A stretch of 64,000 nucleotides of DNA from Parapedobacter koreensis (lineage in GTDB: Bacteria > Bacteroidota > Bacteroidia > Sphingobacteriales > Sphingobacteriaceae). Positions 52,778 through 63,126 of this stretch are shown here, piece after piece. The position numbers and the translations under genes were made by a program. The stretch spans positions 124,001 through 188,000 of the forward strand of contig NZ_FNZR01000003.1 of the NCBI RefSeq assembly GCF_900109365.1. Reading direction: 5' to 3'. The notes beneath the pieces were generated by a model that saw only the letters and a list, made by a program, of their open reading frames with translations, had not been told where the DNA came from and made no database searches. Numbering within the stretch: position 1 is the stretch's first letter; each line of letters starts with the position of its first letter.

Positions 52778-55618
52778 TTAATTTCCAAATCCCCAGTCGA
52801 TACCCTTCATCACAGCGGGAACACCTTTATCGATCCAAGGGGCTGCGGGCTTTCCTTTCAGAAAATGATCAAAAAATTCCAGTTGCCGGCGCTGAATGTC
52901 TTTGCGGTTTTGGCGTTGTACGAGGTTGTGCGCTTCCCCATTGTAGTTGAGCATCCAAACGGGTTTCTGCAAGCGGCGCAAAGCGGTAAACATTTCAATG
53001 CCTTGATACCAAGGCACGGCGCCGTCTTCATCGTTGCTCATGATGACCACCGGTGTGGTGACATTAGGCAGGTGAAACAACGGGGAATTTTCGATATATA
53101 ATTCGGGGTTTTCCCATAAAGTCGCGCCGATGCGGCTTTGCGTGCGTTCATATTGAAATTGCCTATTCATGCCGCTTTCCCAGCGGATGCCGCCGTAAGC
53201 GGAAGTCATATTGACGACTGGCGCACCAGCCCATGCCGCCGCATACATGTTGGTGCGGGTGATGAGGTGCGCCACTTGGTATCCACCCCAACTTTGGCCT
53301 TGGATGGCCATCTTTTCACCATCTACCCAAGGCTGTGCCTTCAAGGCTTCCATGCCTGAATTGACAAATTCCTCAGCAGATTGCCCTGGATGGCCTGTTT
53401 CATACCGAATATCGGGAGCAAGCACAAGATAGCCATTGCTTACAAAAAAGCTAATATTGAGCCGGGATGGGGTAGGAGCAGGCGGTAAATAGCTGTAAAG
53501 CCCATCAGACAGCTTCTCATAGAAATATGCGATGACCGGATACTTTTTATTGGGGTCAAAATCTTCGGGCTTATACAAGATGCCTTCCGCAGCATATCCT
53601 TTTGGAGTGGTCCATTTCATCAATTCAGCTGTACCCCAATTGTATTGTTGCTGCTGTTGATTGATAGCGCTGAGTTTCGTTTCCTTGACCAAATCGGTAG
53701 ATACGTACAAATCAGGCGCGGATACGTAGTTTTCTTTTGTATAGCTATAAAAATCCGCATCTTTTGCCCGGTTGATTTGACCGTAGCGGTACGGGCCAAT
53801 GATAATATCTTTCGGATCGTGGTTATTGCGGCCATTTGTGGTATACCATCCATTTTCTTTCGTAGTATGGTTGAAAGCCGATAGTATCCACGGTTTTTTG
53901 ACATCGATGGTGGTGGCACCTCCTCGTCTGAACAGGCCCGATCGGTCGCTTTCTAAATCCTGGTAACGGAAGGTGATTTGGTTGCTCCGTCCGGCACCGT
54001 TGGTTACCAATCGTCGTTCGCTGCCGTCGGGATGGAATGCCCAGATATCATATTTGTCGTAGATGAATACCTCCTCGTCTTCCTCGCTCCACCCCGCGAC
54101 GCCATACCCGTTGGGCTCGTCGGGCACATCATTGTCTTCGTCGGCAAAGCTGACGGGCAGATCGGCATTCAATAGCACCGTATTGCCGCGCTGGATATCA
54201 TGGCTGTACCAATTGGCATCCAAACGGTTGTACCATATCACATAATTGCCTGCTGGCGAAAGGCTGACCGTACCCCGGATATCTTCCGCTATTTTTTTGC
54301 GGCTTCCATCAACGGTAGAGACGGCATAGATGTCCTGGCGCGATCCGGTTTGCCATTGTGTTTCGATACGCCTTCCCACATCGGTGGTTGCTAAGGCAAA
54401 TTCATTGTCGGCATCTTCGGTGATCCGGGCGTCAGGTAATTGTTCGTCTGCCAGGGGAATGACCTTCCGGCCTTTTTTGGGGTAGGTCACCGCCAGGTAA
54501 TTCCTGTTTTGTTCCCGCCGCAGGTTGGCCAATTGCTGCGGTTGCAAGTAATCGTCTTGCCAATGCCAAACGTCTACCTTAGCGTGCTCAAATTCAACCA
54601 GTGTCGTGTCTTTGACGGCAGGAATGGGTGCGATGCCAAAAAATAGTTTCTCCCCGTTTTTGCTGAATCGTACATTACCTTCCCCGCTTACGTTCCACTG
54701 CTGCGGCACTCCGTTCGTATGGCGGTCTGCAATAATAATGGCTGTGTCCTGACCTTGGGTATAATAATACAAGCTGAACGCTTTCTGAAGCGATTTTTCC
54801 GGGCTTTTATCCGCCGTGAATGCCAGTTGTGAGGCAGCTTCATCAAAAGCTATGTTCTTGTATTCGCCCTTGCCGTGGCTAATATGCCGGGATTCTTTGG
54901 TTGCTAAATCATAGTAATATAACCCTGCATCTGCGCCAATACTGTCTTTTTCCGCTGCAGTGCGTACGTACACCAACGCATTGCCGTCTTGGCTAAAGTA
55001 ATAGCCATCAACGCGTTCAATGGTTGTTTCTTCGCCATCTGTAAGATTCCTGATATGCAACGTGGATTGCGCTTTCTTACGCGCTGGCTTGTCGGCCTTG
55101 CCGGTGTCGGTTGCCGTGGTGTCTGGAAGCGCGGGGGCTTGTTCGCTGATATAAGCGATGTGGTTGCCCGCTTCTTCGGGGATCTTGTATGATTTGACCA
55201 ACGGTATTTTTTCAATGCCTGATGTCGCTAAGGCAAATATTGCCAAGGAATCTTTTGGCATCTCATCCGGTTTTTTCTTTTTTATTTTGGCTTCCCTGGT
55301 GTCCCGATAAAAGGGTTTGATAAGGGCGACAAGGAATTTTTCATCGGGTGAAAAATTCACGTTGGCGGCCCGATCTATCCGGCCCAGCTGTTGGTTTGAC
55401 GGGGTGGTAACGACCAATTGGGCGTCGCCTTCCTGCGGGCTGATGATATAATAAATAAAATGGCCATCTTTGGAAATGGCGGACGTGCTGATGTTTTGCC
55501 AGCCGTCGTAAACGCTATGGTCGAGTGGCTTTTTTTGCGCAACGACCACATTGGTTACGAAAAACAAGAGAAAAAAGATAGCAATCTGTTGCATGGTGAA
55601 ATGGAATTGGGTATTCAT
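52778..55618 (-). CDS. S9 family prolyl oligopeptidase-like secreted peptidase
   Basis: 946 aa with a signal peptide (QQIAIFFLLFFVTNVVVAQ); the ATG at 55594 is an alternative start. A long beta-propeller-like region (WD40/PD40-type repeats with SPDEK, SQDGN, SKNGEK, SPAGN) precedes a C-terminal alpha/beta hydrolase with Ser786 in GQSWGG, Asp in SNDEDGAVPW (about 873-875) and His897 in GEAHNL. Expected periplasmic peptidase (dipeptidyl- or acylaminoacyl-type). Such proteins are common in Bacteroidota. It is divergent from the ABC exporter and separated by 218 bp. Confidence 0.92.
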   Translation of the reverse strand: MNTQFHFTMQQIAIFFLLFFVTNVVVAQKKPLDHSVYDGWQNISTSAISKDGHFIYYIISPQEGDAQLVVTTPSNQQLGRIDRAANVNFSPDEKFLVALIKPFYRDTREAKIKKKKPDEMPKDSLAIFALATSGIEKIPLVKSYKIPEEAGNHIAYISEQAPALPDTTATDTGKADKPARKKAQSTLHIRNLTDGEETTIERVDGYYFSQDGNALVYVRTAAEKDSIGADAGLYYYDLATKESRHISHGKGEYKNIAFDEAASQLAFTADKSPEKSLQKAFSLYYYTQGQDTAIIIADRHTNGVPQQWNVSGEGNVRFSKNGEKLFFGIAPIPAVKDTTLVEFEHAKVDVWHWQDDYLQPQQLANLRREQNRNYLAVTYPKKGRKVIPLADEQLPDARITEDADNEFALATTDVGRRIETQWQTGSRQDIYAVSTVDGSRKKIAEDIRGTVSLSPAGNYVIWYNRLDANWYSHDIQRGNTVLLNADLPVSFADEDNDVPDEPNGYGVAGWSEEDEEVFIYDKYDIWAFHPDGSERRLVTNGAGRSNQITFRYQDLESDRSGLFRRGGATTIDVKKPWILSAFNHTTKENGWYTTNGRNNHDPKDIIIGPYRYGQINRAKDADFYSYTKENYVSAPDLYVSTDLVKETKLSAINQQQQQYNWGTAELMKWTTPKGYAAEGILYKPEDFDPNKKYPVIAYFYEKLSDGLYSYLPPAPTPSRLNISFFVSNGYLVLAPDIRYETGHPGQSAEEFVNSGMEALKAQPWVDGEKMAIQGQSWGGYQVAHLITRTNMYAAAWAGAPVVNMTSAYGGIRWESGMNRQFQYERTQSRIGATLWENPELYIENSPLFHLPNVTTPVVIMSNDEDGAVPWYQGIEMFTALRRLQKPVWMLNYNGEAHNLVQRQNRKDIQRRQLEFFDHFLKGKPAAPWIDKGVPAVMKGIDWGFGN

Positions 55619-55836
55619 GATGCAATATTGGCATAAAAAGATGTGATTGTGAGGAGCTGTAATATCATTTTTACATTAAGTTGCTGAATGATTAGTTATC
55701 ACCGTTTTTGTGACGTAACATGGCTGGCCAAATGACGTCAAAATACTGTTTTTTGGTTTTGTTTTAGGAGATCGCTTCCCATTATGGTGTTGGATCGTTT
55801 ATTTTTATCGAGAATATTGAATTAATTAGCAGCTAC

Positions 55837-56532
55837 GTGAGTGTTATTTTAAATGTAAAGGCGGTCAGCAAGACCTACCAAAGCGGGGGGGATTCCCTTA
55901 CCGTTTTGCAAGCTATCAATTTTGAAGTCGAAGCGGGTTCGATCATTGCTATTGTTGGCCCTTCGGGCAGCGGCAAGACCACCCTGTTGGGGTTGTGTGC
56001 AGGGCTGGATAGGGTGAGCACCGGAAGTATCGTTCTAAATGGCATCCCCTTGGATGATCTCAGTGAAGACGAGCGAGCTAGGGTACGCAACCAACATGTG
56101 GGATTTGTATTCCAGAATTTCCAATTACTGCCCACGTTGACTGCTTTGGAAAACGTCATGGTTCCCTTGGAATTGCGCGGTGAGCGAAATAGTAAAGCTA
56201 CGGCGCTTGAACTATTGGATAGGGTAGGCCTAGCGAATAGGGGTCATCATTATCCACTGCAATTGTCGGGTGGTGAACAACAGCGGGTCTCTATAGCACG
56301 GGCATTTTCCAATTCGCCAAAAATTCTTTTTGCTGACGAGCCGACCGGCAATTTGGATGCAGATACCAGTGAAACAATCGAGCATTTATTGTTTAATCTC
56401 AATAAGGAAATGGGCACGACGCTGATACTGGTTACCCATGATTTGGATTTGGCCGCCAAGACGCAGCGTGTCATTCGCATGAAAGGTGGTGAAGTCGTAT
56501 CGGATACCCTTGTACAGGACAACGCTTTATAG
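55837..56532 (+). CDS. ABC transporter ATP-binding protein (LolD/YbbA/MacB type)
   Basis: 231 aa. Walker A GPSGSGKTT, Q-loop FVFQNFQLLPTLTALENVMVPLE, signature LSGGEQQR, Walker B ILFADEPTGNLD and switch His in LVTHD. The MVPLELR and NLDADT segments place it in the LolD/YbbA subgroup. Translation starts at GTG 55837 (no ATG in frame before the Walker A). It pairs with the FtsX-type permease whose ATG follows after 2 bp. Confidence 0.95.
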   Translation: MSVILNVKAVSKTYQSGGDSLTVLQAINFEVEAGSIIAIVGPSGSGKTTLLGLCAGLDRVSTGSIVLNGIPLDDLSEDERARVRNQHVGFVFQNFQLLPTLTALENVMVPLELRGERNSKATALELLDRVGLANRGHHYPLQLSGGEQQRVSIARAFSNSPKILFADEPTGNLDADTSETIEHLLFNLNKEMGTTLILVTHDLDLAAKTQRVIRMKGGEVVSDTLVQDNAL

Positions 56533-56534
56533 CC

Positions 56535-59090
56535 ATGCAGCCAACACAAAACAGGATCGCCATGGGCTGGATTGTCCGCATGGCTTGGCGTGATAGCCGT
56601 CGGAACCGCTCACGGCTGTTGCTTTTCATTTCATCCATCATTATTGGGATTGCAGCCTTGGTCGCAATATATTCTTTTGGTGATAACCTCGAGAAGGACA
56701 TTGACAATCAGGCGGCTACCTTGGTAGGGGCCGATTTGGTGCTGCACAGCAATCGTGAGCTTGCCGAAGAAGCGCAGCAGCTTGTGGATTCTGTCCGCAG
56801 TTTGAGCCAAGGTTATTCCGAAGAACAAAGTTTTGCGTCCATGGTACTGTTTACCAGCAATGGTGGTACTCGACTGGTGGAAGTACGCGCATTGGGCGAT
56901 GGCTTTCCCTACTACGGGCAGTTGGAAACCGTACCGGAAAGCGCCGGTACCAGTTTCCGGAATCATAAGCAGGCCCTGGTCGACAAAACCTTGATGCTGC
57001 AATTTGATGCAGAAGTGGGTGATTCGGTTAAAGTTGGTGAGATGACCTTTGAAATTGCAGGGCGGCTTGAGCAGGCTCCCGGGCAAAGTGGAATAGCTGC
57101 TACGGTAGCTCCGGCGGTATTTATCCCGCTGGAATACCTTCCAGCTACAGGCCTTGCCCAAAAAGGCAGCCGGATTAATTATGACTATTATTTCCACTTA
57201 AACGGTGGATTGGATGCCGATGCCATCGCGGCGGGAATAGACTCCCTGTTGGAAGTGCATCGTATTGGCTACGATACCATCGCATCGCGTAAGCAGGAAA
57301 CCGGTCGATCGTTTTCGGATCTGAATAAATTTCTGTCTTTGGTCGGTTTTATTGCCCTTTTGCTGGGATGCATAGGTGTTTCCAGTGCAATACACATCTA
57401 CATCAAAGAAAAGTTGAATAGCATCGCCATATTGCGTTGCTTGGGCGCGAGTGCGCGGCAGGCATTCCTGATTTACTTGGTGCAAGTGCTTGGTGTTGGA
57501 TTTGTCGGTTCGATCATGGGAGCGTTGCTGGGCACGCTGATTCAGCAGTTTTTGCCTGTGGTGTTTAGGGATTTTGTTCCCGTGGCCATCAGCAGCGATA
57601 TCTCCTGGGGCGCGATCGCACAGGGAATTGGTTTGGGGGTGTGGATAGCCGTCCTTTTTGCGCTCCTGCCCTTGGTAGGTATCCGTAATATTGCTCCACT
57701 AAATACCTTACGGTTATCGCTGGATGCTCCCAGCCCCATTAAAGATAAGTGGAGCTGGGTCGTATATGGCTTGATTGGGCTGTTCATTTTTGGTTATGCT
57801 TACCTACAATTGGATGGTGCCGTGGAAACCCTGTTGTTCACGGGTGGCGTAGCCCTGGCTTTTGGGATCTTGTATATGGCGGCTAACCTGCTGATTTGGT
57901 TGGTTAAGCGGTTTTTCCCAGCCTCGTGGAGTTATTTATGGCGGCAGGGGCTTTCTAATCTGTTTCGTCCCAACAATCAAACCGCCATCCTTGTCGTGGC
58001 TATCGGCTTGGGCACCGCGTTTATCGCTACCCTATTTTTTGTGCAGAGCATGCTGATGACACGCGTGTCATTATCGGCGAGTGAAAACCAACCCAATATG
58101 GTATTGTTTGACATTCAGTCCTCGCAAAAAGCAGATGTGGTCGAGCTGGTGAAGGCACAGGGGATGCCGATAGTTGACGAGGTGCCTATTGTGACGGTTC
58201 AGTTGGAAGCTATCAATGGCATTACGGCAGACGATGCCCGGAAAGACAGCACTATCCAGGTATCCCGAAGGGCCTTGGGAGGTGAGCTCCGGGCAACCTA
58301 TCGTGCGGAGCTAAGTGATTCGGAAAAGATTACCTCGGGTGAATGGCAGGGTCAAACCGCCAAGGGTGATACGGCACGGGTATCACTTGAAGCGGATTAT
58401 GCGCGCCGCATCCGCGTAGATATTGGAGATAAACTGTTGTTTAATGTACAGGGGGTACGCATACCGGCTATTGTGGGCAGCTTCCGGGAGGTCGATTGGA
58501 ACCGCGTGCAGACTAATTTCAGGCTGATATTCCCCATGGGAGTAATTGACAATGCCCCACAATTTCATGTGCTGATGACTCGTGTGCCGGATGAGGCGGT
58601 ATCGGCAAAAATGCAACAGGCGATGGTGCAGCAGTTTCCCAATGTCTCCATTATTGATTTGGGCCTGATTTTATCGGTGCTGGATGAAATCCTTGACAAG
58701 ATTGGTTTCGTCATCCGCTTCATGGGCGGATTCAGCATACTTACCGGATTTGTCGTGCTCATCGCCTCCGTGATGATAAGCAAATACCAGCGAATCAGGG
58801 AGAGTGTGCTGTTGCGCACGATGGGTGCTTCCAGGCGGCAGATACTGGTCATTACAGCCTTGGAATACTTCTTCTTGGGTATGATTGCATCCTTTACCGG
58901 GGTACTGCTGGCACTGGGCGGAAGCTGGGCGCTGGCCGTGTTCAGTTTCGAGGTAACGTTTGTGCCCGATATCTTCATGATGCTGCTAATCATGCTGGTT
59001 ATCGCCTCCCTTACCGTATTTGTAGGGCTGATCAATAGCCGGGGTATTACCTTACGTCCACCCTTAGAAATCCTACGGAAGGAGGTTTAA
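56535..59090 (+). CDS. FtsX-like ABC permease (YbbP type)
   Basis: 851 aa. One N-terminal TM helix with a large periplasmic domain, then two FtsX/MacB helix bundles (about 265-400 and 710-840) including SVLLRTMGASRRQILVITALEYFFLG, the usual FtsX-family sequence. The architecture matches YbbP with ten TM helices. YbbAP-type exporters are thought to extract or move hydrophobic compounds or lipids. It should be a homodimer energised by the ATPase encoded 2 bp upstream. Confidence 0.9.
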   Translation: MQPTQNRIAMGWIVRMAWRDSRRNRSRLLLFISSIIIGIAALVAIYSFGDNLEKDIDNQAATLVGADLVLHSNRELAEEAQQLVDSVRSLSQGYSEEQSFASMVLFTSNGGTRLVEVRALGDGFPYYGQLETVPESAGTSFRNHKQALVDKTLMLQFDAEVGDSVKVGEMTFEIAGRLEQAPGQSGIAATVAPAVFIPLEYLPATGLAQKGSRINYDYYFHLNGGLDADAIAAGIDSLLEVHRIGYDTIASRKQETGRSFSDLNKFLSLVGFIALLLGCIGVSSAIHIYIKEKLNSIAILRCLGASARQAFLIYLVQVLGVGFVGSIMGALLGTLIQQFLPVVFRDFVPVAISSDISWGAIAQGIGLGVWIAVLFALLPLVGIRNIAPLNTLRLSLDAPSPIKDKWSWVVYGLIGLFIFGYAYLQLDGAVETLLFTGGVALAFGILYMAANLLIWLVKRFFPASWSYLWRQGLSNLFRPNNQTAILVVAIGLGTAFIATLFFVQSMLMTRVSLSASENQPNMVLFDIQSSQKADVVELVKAQGMPIVDEVPIVTVQLEAINGITADDARKDSTIQVSRRALGGELRATYRAELSDSEKITSGEWQGQTAKGDTARVSLEADYARRIRVDIGDKLLFNVQGVRIPAIVGSFREVDWNRVQTNFRLIFPMGVIDNAPQFHVLMTRVPDEAVSAKMQQAMVQQFPNVSIIDLGLILSVLDEILDKIGFVIRFMGGFSILTGFVVLIASVMISKYQRIRESVLLRTMGASRRQILVITALEYFFLGMIASFTGVLLALGGSWALAVFSFEVTFVPDIFMMLLIMLVIASLTVFVGLINSRGITLRPPLEILRKEV

Positions 59091-59118
59091 CTTTAACGCG
59101 GCTCACCCGTTTATGGTA

Positions 59119-60831
59119 TCATCGCTTTAGCAATCGTCCTATAGGATACCGCAAGTATGTTTGTTCATAATACGGTGAGCGCTTGTAAATCCATTCCAGT
59201 TGAGCCCGGCCATCGCTGCGCAGGTGCTCATCCGCCGCTTTTGCTGCCTCAAACTGCCGCTTCAATTCCGTATCTTCGTTCAGCATGCGGTAGGCTTCGT
59301 CTTCAAAGATATATGCCGAAAAATGCTCCTTTTGGCTAAGGATACTGTCAAAGAAATTCCAGCTGAAGTAAGAATCAGCGGCTTGTGGCTCCAGCGCTTC
59401 GACAAGGTATCGGTTGCCAGGCTGGTCAGTGATGATGAGGTAATCGCCCTTGTAGCATTGGATGGGCATGACCTCCACTCGCAACTTCACATTGCTATGC
59501 AGGTAATGTCCTTCATAAGGAGCACGCCCCGTTTGATAATCCTCGATGTAGTATAGTTGCAGTGTAAGGATAGTATCCTTTTCCAATTGGTTTACTTGGA
59601 TACCGTTGAGCGTTAGCAAATCAACAACGTTTTGCCATGCCTGCGGGATGATGTAGGCATAGGGCTTTTCTACGGTCAGTCCGGCTTTATAGTGGTTATA
59701 ATAAGGAATGTCTTTGGTGAAAGGCTTGCTTCTGTCGTAGTACTGGCGTGGGAAACCACTTACGTCGCTTGGTTTTTCGCCGGATTCATATCCCTTAAAC
59801 GCAATGTGTTCGTATTGTGTGGTATCCAATTGCCAGGTCAGTACAAATTGTTGTTGGGTTTTGGATTGTTCCCGGGCTTGCTTGCGTTGCGCGTGGATTT
59901 CTGCCGCCCGTTCATCAGCCAGCACAATGAAATGGTTTAACAGGGTATATGTCGACCATACGCGCTGGGGGTAAGGTTTCCACATATGCGTTTCTGGCAT
60001 ATAGCCGAAGGTATGGTGCAAGGAAGCGTATCCTGTGGAGTAACGTGGGCTTTCATAGAAAGACACCAAGCCCGATTCGGGTGAACGTCCGCGAAAACTC
60101 ACATAAGGCACCATTCCATAGCCGCTTTTTTCCATGCGCGCATACAATTCAGCAGTGAATGCCGATGCCGTATGTTGCACAGCCGGATGCAGTTTGTCTA
60201 CCTGCGTATCGATGAGCGTCATGATATACTGATAATCGGCTCCATTGCTGGTATGGGTATCCATGAAGATGTCGGGCTGCCAGGTGTGGAAGATTTCCTG
60301 GAATGAATGGGAATTGCGGGAATCGGTCTTGATAAAGTCCCGGTTGAGGTCGTAATTGCGGGCGTTGCCACGGAAGCCGTAGGATTCGGGGCCGTTTTGG
60401 TTGGCACGGGATGTGCCGCGGTTGAGCATCCCGTCGATGTTATATACCGGAATGATGCACAGCACGGCATTTTCAGGCAGTTTGTTTTGTGCAAGCAGAT
60501 CGCGTGCGAGCATCATTGCTGCATCGATGCCTTCTGGTTCTCCGGGGTGGATGCCGTTGTTGATGAGGATGACGGTTTTATCCTGTTGATGTATTTGTTG
60601 CGGGTCAAATTGCCCGTCTTTGGCCATGACAAACAGGTGCAATGGCCTGCCGGAATCCGTGGGGCCACAGGTCAACAACGTACACGAGGCATATTGCCTA
60701 TCAAGGGTTTGATAGAACGCCACCACTTCTTCATAGGTAGCCGTAGTATTGCTGTCGCGTTCAAAGGCAGTTTGCTGGGCGGCAACACCTGGCCCATAGC
60801 AGATTAGGAAGAGTAGAAAAAACCGTTTCAT
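59119..60831 (-). CDS. M14 zinc carboxypeptidase
   Basis: 570 aa from the ATG at 60831 (MKRFFLLF, signal peptide ending GVAAQQ). Zinc ligands are His95 and Glu98 in HPGEPEG and His193 in MDTHTS; Arg164 in DLNRDF binds the substrate carboxylate. The catalytic Glu lies in the C-terminal region and was not placed. It trims C-terminal residues from peptides or, possibly, peptidoglycan stems. A minus-strand -7 box TACATTTG (60852-60859) suggests its own promoter behind the serine hydrolase gene. Confidence 0.9.
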   Translation of the reverse strand: MKRFFLLFLICYGPGVAAQQTAFERDSNTTATYEEVVAFYQTLDRQYASCTLLTCGPTDSGRPLHLFVMAKDGQFDPQQIHQQDKTVILINNGIHPGEPEGIDAAMMLARDLLAQNKLPENAVLCIIPVYNIDGMLNRGTSRANQNGPESYGFRGNARNYDLNRDFIKTDSRNSHSFQEIFHTWQPDIFMDTHTSNGADYQYIMTLIDTQVDKLHPAVQHTASAFTAELYARMEKSGYGMVPYVSFRGRSPESGLVSFYESPRYSTGYASLHHTFGYMPETHMWKPYPQRVWSTYTLLNHFIVLADERAAEIHAQRKQAREQSKTQQQFVLTWQLDTTQYEHIAFKGYESGEKPSDVSGFPRQYYDRSKPFTKDIPYYNHYKAGLTVEKPYAYIIPQAWQNVVDLLTLNGIQVNQLEKDTILTLQLYYIEDYQTGRAPYEGHYLHSNVKLRVEVMPIQCYKGDYLIITDQPGNRYLVEALEPQAADSYFSWNFFDSILSQKEHFSAYIFEDEAYRMLNEDTELKRQFEAAKAADEHLRSDGRAQLEWIYKRSPYYEQTYLRYPIGRLLKR

Positions 60832-60909
60832 GGCATACAACTTTTGGTAGACAAATGTATTAATTCTGTTTGCAAGACGCGCGATGCAACGGAATCGATA
60901 CAAACAAGG

Positions 60910-62346
60910 TTATTGGGCCGCCAAGATGGAATTTAGGATGGCCAGGCCGATGGCGTCAACGGATTCCGCTGTGTTGGAGAGCACGACGATTGCAATTTTT
61001 TTGTCGGGAGTAAAAGCCATGTAGCTGCTGCTGCCGAATGTGCCGCCATTGTGCCAGTAAATCAGTTCATCGCCAACCAAGTTCATGTGCCATGCCAGGC
61101 CAATATCGGTATCCGGCGGGTTGAAGTACGTAAATTGTCGGGTAAGTGCCAGGGCGTGTTCCAAATCGCTTTCAGGCAACTTGAAATGGGCTTTTGCATA
61201 GTTGAGTAAATCCGGTACGGTGGATTTCAGTGATCCGTGTGCGGTAAAGGCGTCGAACGTCCACAATGGTGTTTCTTCGCCCTTCTGGTTGTATACTTTT
61301 GCAACATACTGCGTTTCCGCATTGGGGTGCTCAGTGGTATTATGTAGGCCTAATGGCTGGCAAATAACCTCCTGCACCATGGTGTCATAAGGCTTCCCAT
61401 ACTGGGTTGAAAGAATGTCGCCCAATAAGCCGAAGCCCAGGTTGCTATATTGATAAATGGAGTCCGGTGGTATATCCGCTTCATAGTTTTCTAAGTAGGC
61501 GTATAGGTGTTCTTTGGTATAGCCTTGATAGGGATCCAAAGGGTGGGCCGCTGCCGTGGAATCGATGTTTGCGGGCATACGGGGCAATCCGGAAGTATGG
61601 TTGGCCAACTGCTTGAGCGTGATGCGTTGCAGATCGGTGTTTGCAGCCACCGAATCAGGCAGGAACTTCGTAATGGTATCATCAATGCTGAGTTGTTGCG
61701 TCTGATCCAGGTATGCAAGCAATGTAGCCGTAAATGTTTTGCTAATCGACCCAATTTCAAACAAGGTGTTTTCATCGGGGAGCTGTTTGTTGCCTTTTTC
61801 CGTTTCGCCATAGTAATAACTGCTGGTTTTCCCGGCATTGATGATCCCTATGGCAAGTGCATGTGTATGCCCTTTGCGGCTATAACCCAATGCGATGGAA
61901 TCTACGTGTCTGTCAACGTTTGACGCAGCAACGTTGGATGACGGTACAGGTTCCGTTTTCTCCGGGGCCGGATCGCCGGCATAAGGCTGGAATAGAAAGG
62001 TTTCAACCCGATGGACGCTGTCAAGTCCTAAGACCACTTGCAGCGGCGTGCTGAGGAAATTCAGTTTGTAGATGCCCAGGTTTTTTTCATAACTTTTCAG
62101 TTCGGCCGATTGAATCTGCCCCAAGGGATAAAGCTGTTGGGCCATCACGGTTTGGAATGCCTGAAGTGAAAGCGATTGCTTAAATTTAGGACTGGTCAAC
62201 GCATAGATGGAATCGGTTTCCTGCAAGTTGAAATGGTACTCTATTTTATTGAAAACAGCTTGGTTGATACGCTGCTCATTTTCTTCTTGGGCAATAACTG
62301 AAAATACAGGCAATAATAAGATTAAGGCGCAGACAATTCTGTTCAT
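60910..62346 (-). CDS. Serine hydrolase, beta-lactamase/class C PBP family
   Basis: 478 aa from the ATG at 62346 (MNRIVCALILLLPVFSVIAQ signal peptide). Residues about 25-125 resemble a DUF3887-type module (FNLQETDSIYALTSPKFKQ). The catalytic domain has SISK (Ser200, Lys203), YSN in YQYSNLGFGLLG and HNGG near the C-terminus. Members are D-Ala-D-Ala carboxypeptidases, esterases or beta-lactamases. A TAATTTTG box (minus strand, 62363-62370) lies just upstream, so it may have a promoter separate from the two-component genes. Confidence 0.92.
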   Translation of the reverse strand: MNRIVCALILLLPVFSVIAQEENEQRINQAVFNKIEYHFNLQETDSIYALTSPKFKQSLSLQAFQTVMAQQLYPLGQIQSAELKSYEKNLGIYKLNFLSTPLQVVLGLDSVHRVETFLFQPYAGDPAPEKTEPVPSSNVAASNVDRHVDSIALGYSRKGHTHALAIGIINAGKTSSYYYGETEKGNKQLPDENTLFEIGSISKTFTATLLAYLDQTQQLSIDDTITKFLPDSVAANTDLQRITLKQLANHTSGLPRMPANIDSTAAAHPLDPYQGYTKEHLYAYLENYEADIPPDSIYQYSNLGFGLLGDILSTQYGKPYDTMVQEVICQPLGLHNTTEHPNAETQYVAKVYNQKGEETPLWTFDAFTAHGSLKSTVPDLLNYAKAHFKLPESDLEHALALTRQFTYFNPPDTDIGLAWHMNLVGDELIYWHNGGTFGSSSYMAFTPDKKIAIVVLSNTAESVDAIGLAILNSILAAQ

Positions 62347-62382
62347 GGTTCCAAACATTCGGCAAAATTACGTGAAACCAAA

Positions 62383-63126
62383 CTACATTCCTAATAATTG
62401 TTTTAAGCGCGCATAGCCGGTTTTGCTCACATTGACGCTTTTGCCGTTGGATAGGACGGCGATATGGCCATCTTTTTCATGAGGTTCCAAGCGGGCAATG
62501 TGGTCGACCTTGACGATGAAGGAGCGGTGGATGCGGACGAAGTGAAGCGGATCGAGTTGTTCTTCAAACGAAGCCATGGTTTTATTCTTCAGGAAGGTGC
62601 CCTCATCGGTATGGATTTTTACATAATCATCATCCGCTTCCAGGCAAACGATGCTGCTTACCGGAATAATTTTAATTTTAGTGCCCGTTTTTACAACCAC
62701 CCGTTCCAGCTTCCCCGATGTATGTGCCGCATTGTCCAGTAGCTTTCGTGTATTCTCTTTGCCGGTTTCTGCCTGCCGGGCATCAAGGAATTTGGTCATT
62801 GCCTGATCAAACCTTGCTTTGGTGATGGGCTTTAGGAGGTAATCCACGGCGTGTTGTTCGAACGCGCGGATCGCATATTCATCAAAAGCCGTAGTGAAAA
62901 TGACGGCGGGCTGCTTGTCAATGATTTCCAGCATCTCAAACCCATTGATTTTGGGCATTTGGATATCCAGAAACACGATATCCGGCTGATATTGCATAAT
63001 GGCTTTGGCACCTTCGAACCCATCGTTGCATTCCGCGACGACATCCACCTGCGGATAACTTTCGAGGTACTCCGCTACCATACTCCGTGCCAAAGGTTCA
63101 TCATCTACCAATACCGCCTTAATCAT
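62383..63126 (-). CDS. LytTR-type response regulator
   Basis: 247 aa. Receiver with acidic pocket VDDE and phospho-Asp54 (VFLDIQMPKINGFEM), then a LytTR DNA-binding domain (about 145-245: VSSIVCLEADDDYVKIHT, FVRIHRSFIVKVDHIARLEPHEKDGHI). It pairs with the histidine kinase whose stop overlaps its start by 4 bp (ATGA). Downstream on the same strand are two secreted hydrolases, plausible targets. Confidence 0.95.
   Translation of the reverse strand: MIKAVLVDDEPLARSMVAEYLESYPQVDVVAECNDGFEGAKAIMQYQPDIVFLDIQMPKINGFEMLEIIDKQPAVIFTTAFDEYAIRAFEQHAVDYLLKPITKARFDQAMTKFLDARQAETGKENTRKLLDNAAHTSGKLERVVVKTGTKIKIIPVSSIVCLEADDDYVKIHTDEGTFLKNKTMASFEEQLDPLHFVRIHRSFIVKVDHIARLEPHEKDGHIAVLSNGKSVNVSKTGYARLKQLLGM

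Noticed and set aside
55720-55760. Two TGACGT-type motifs upstream of the ABC exporter
   Set aside because: Short, imperfectly matched and not tied to any promoter element that I can identify.
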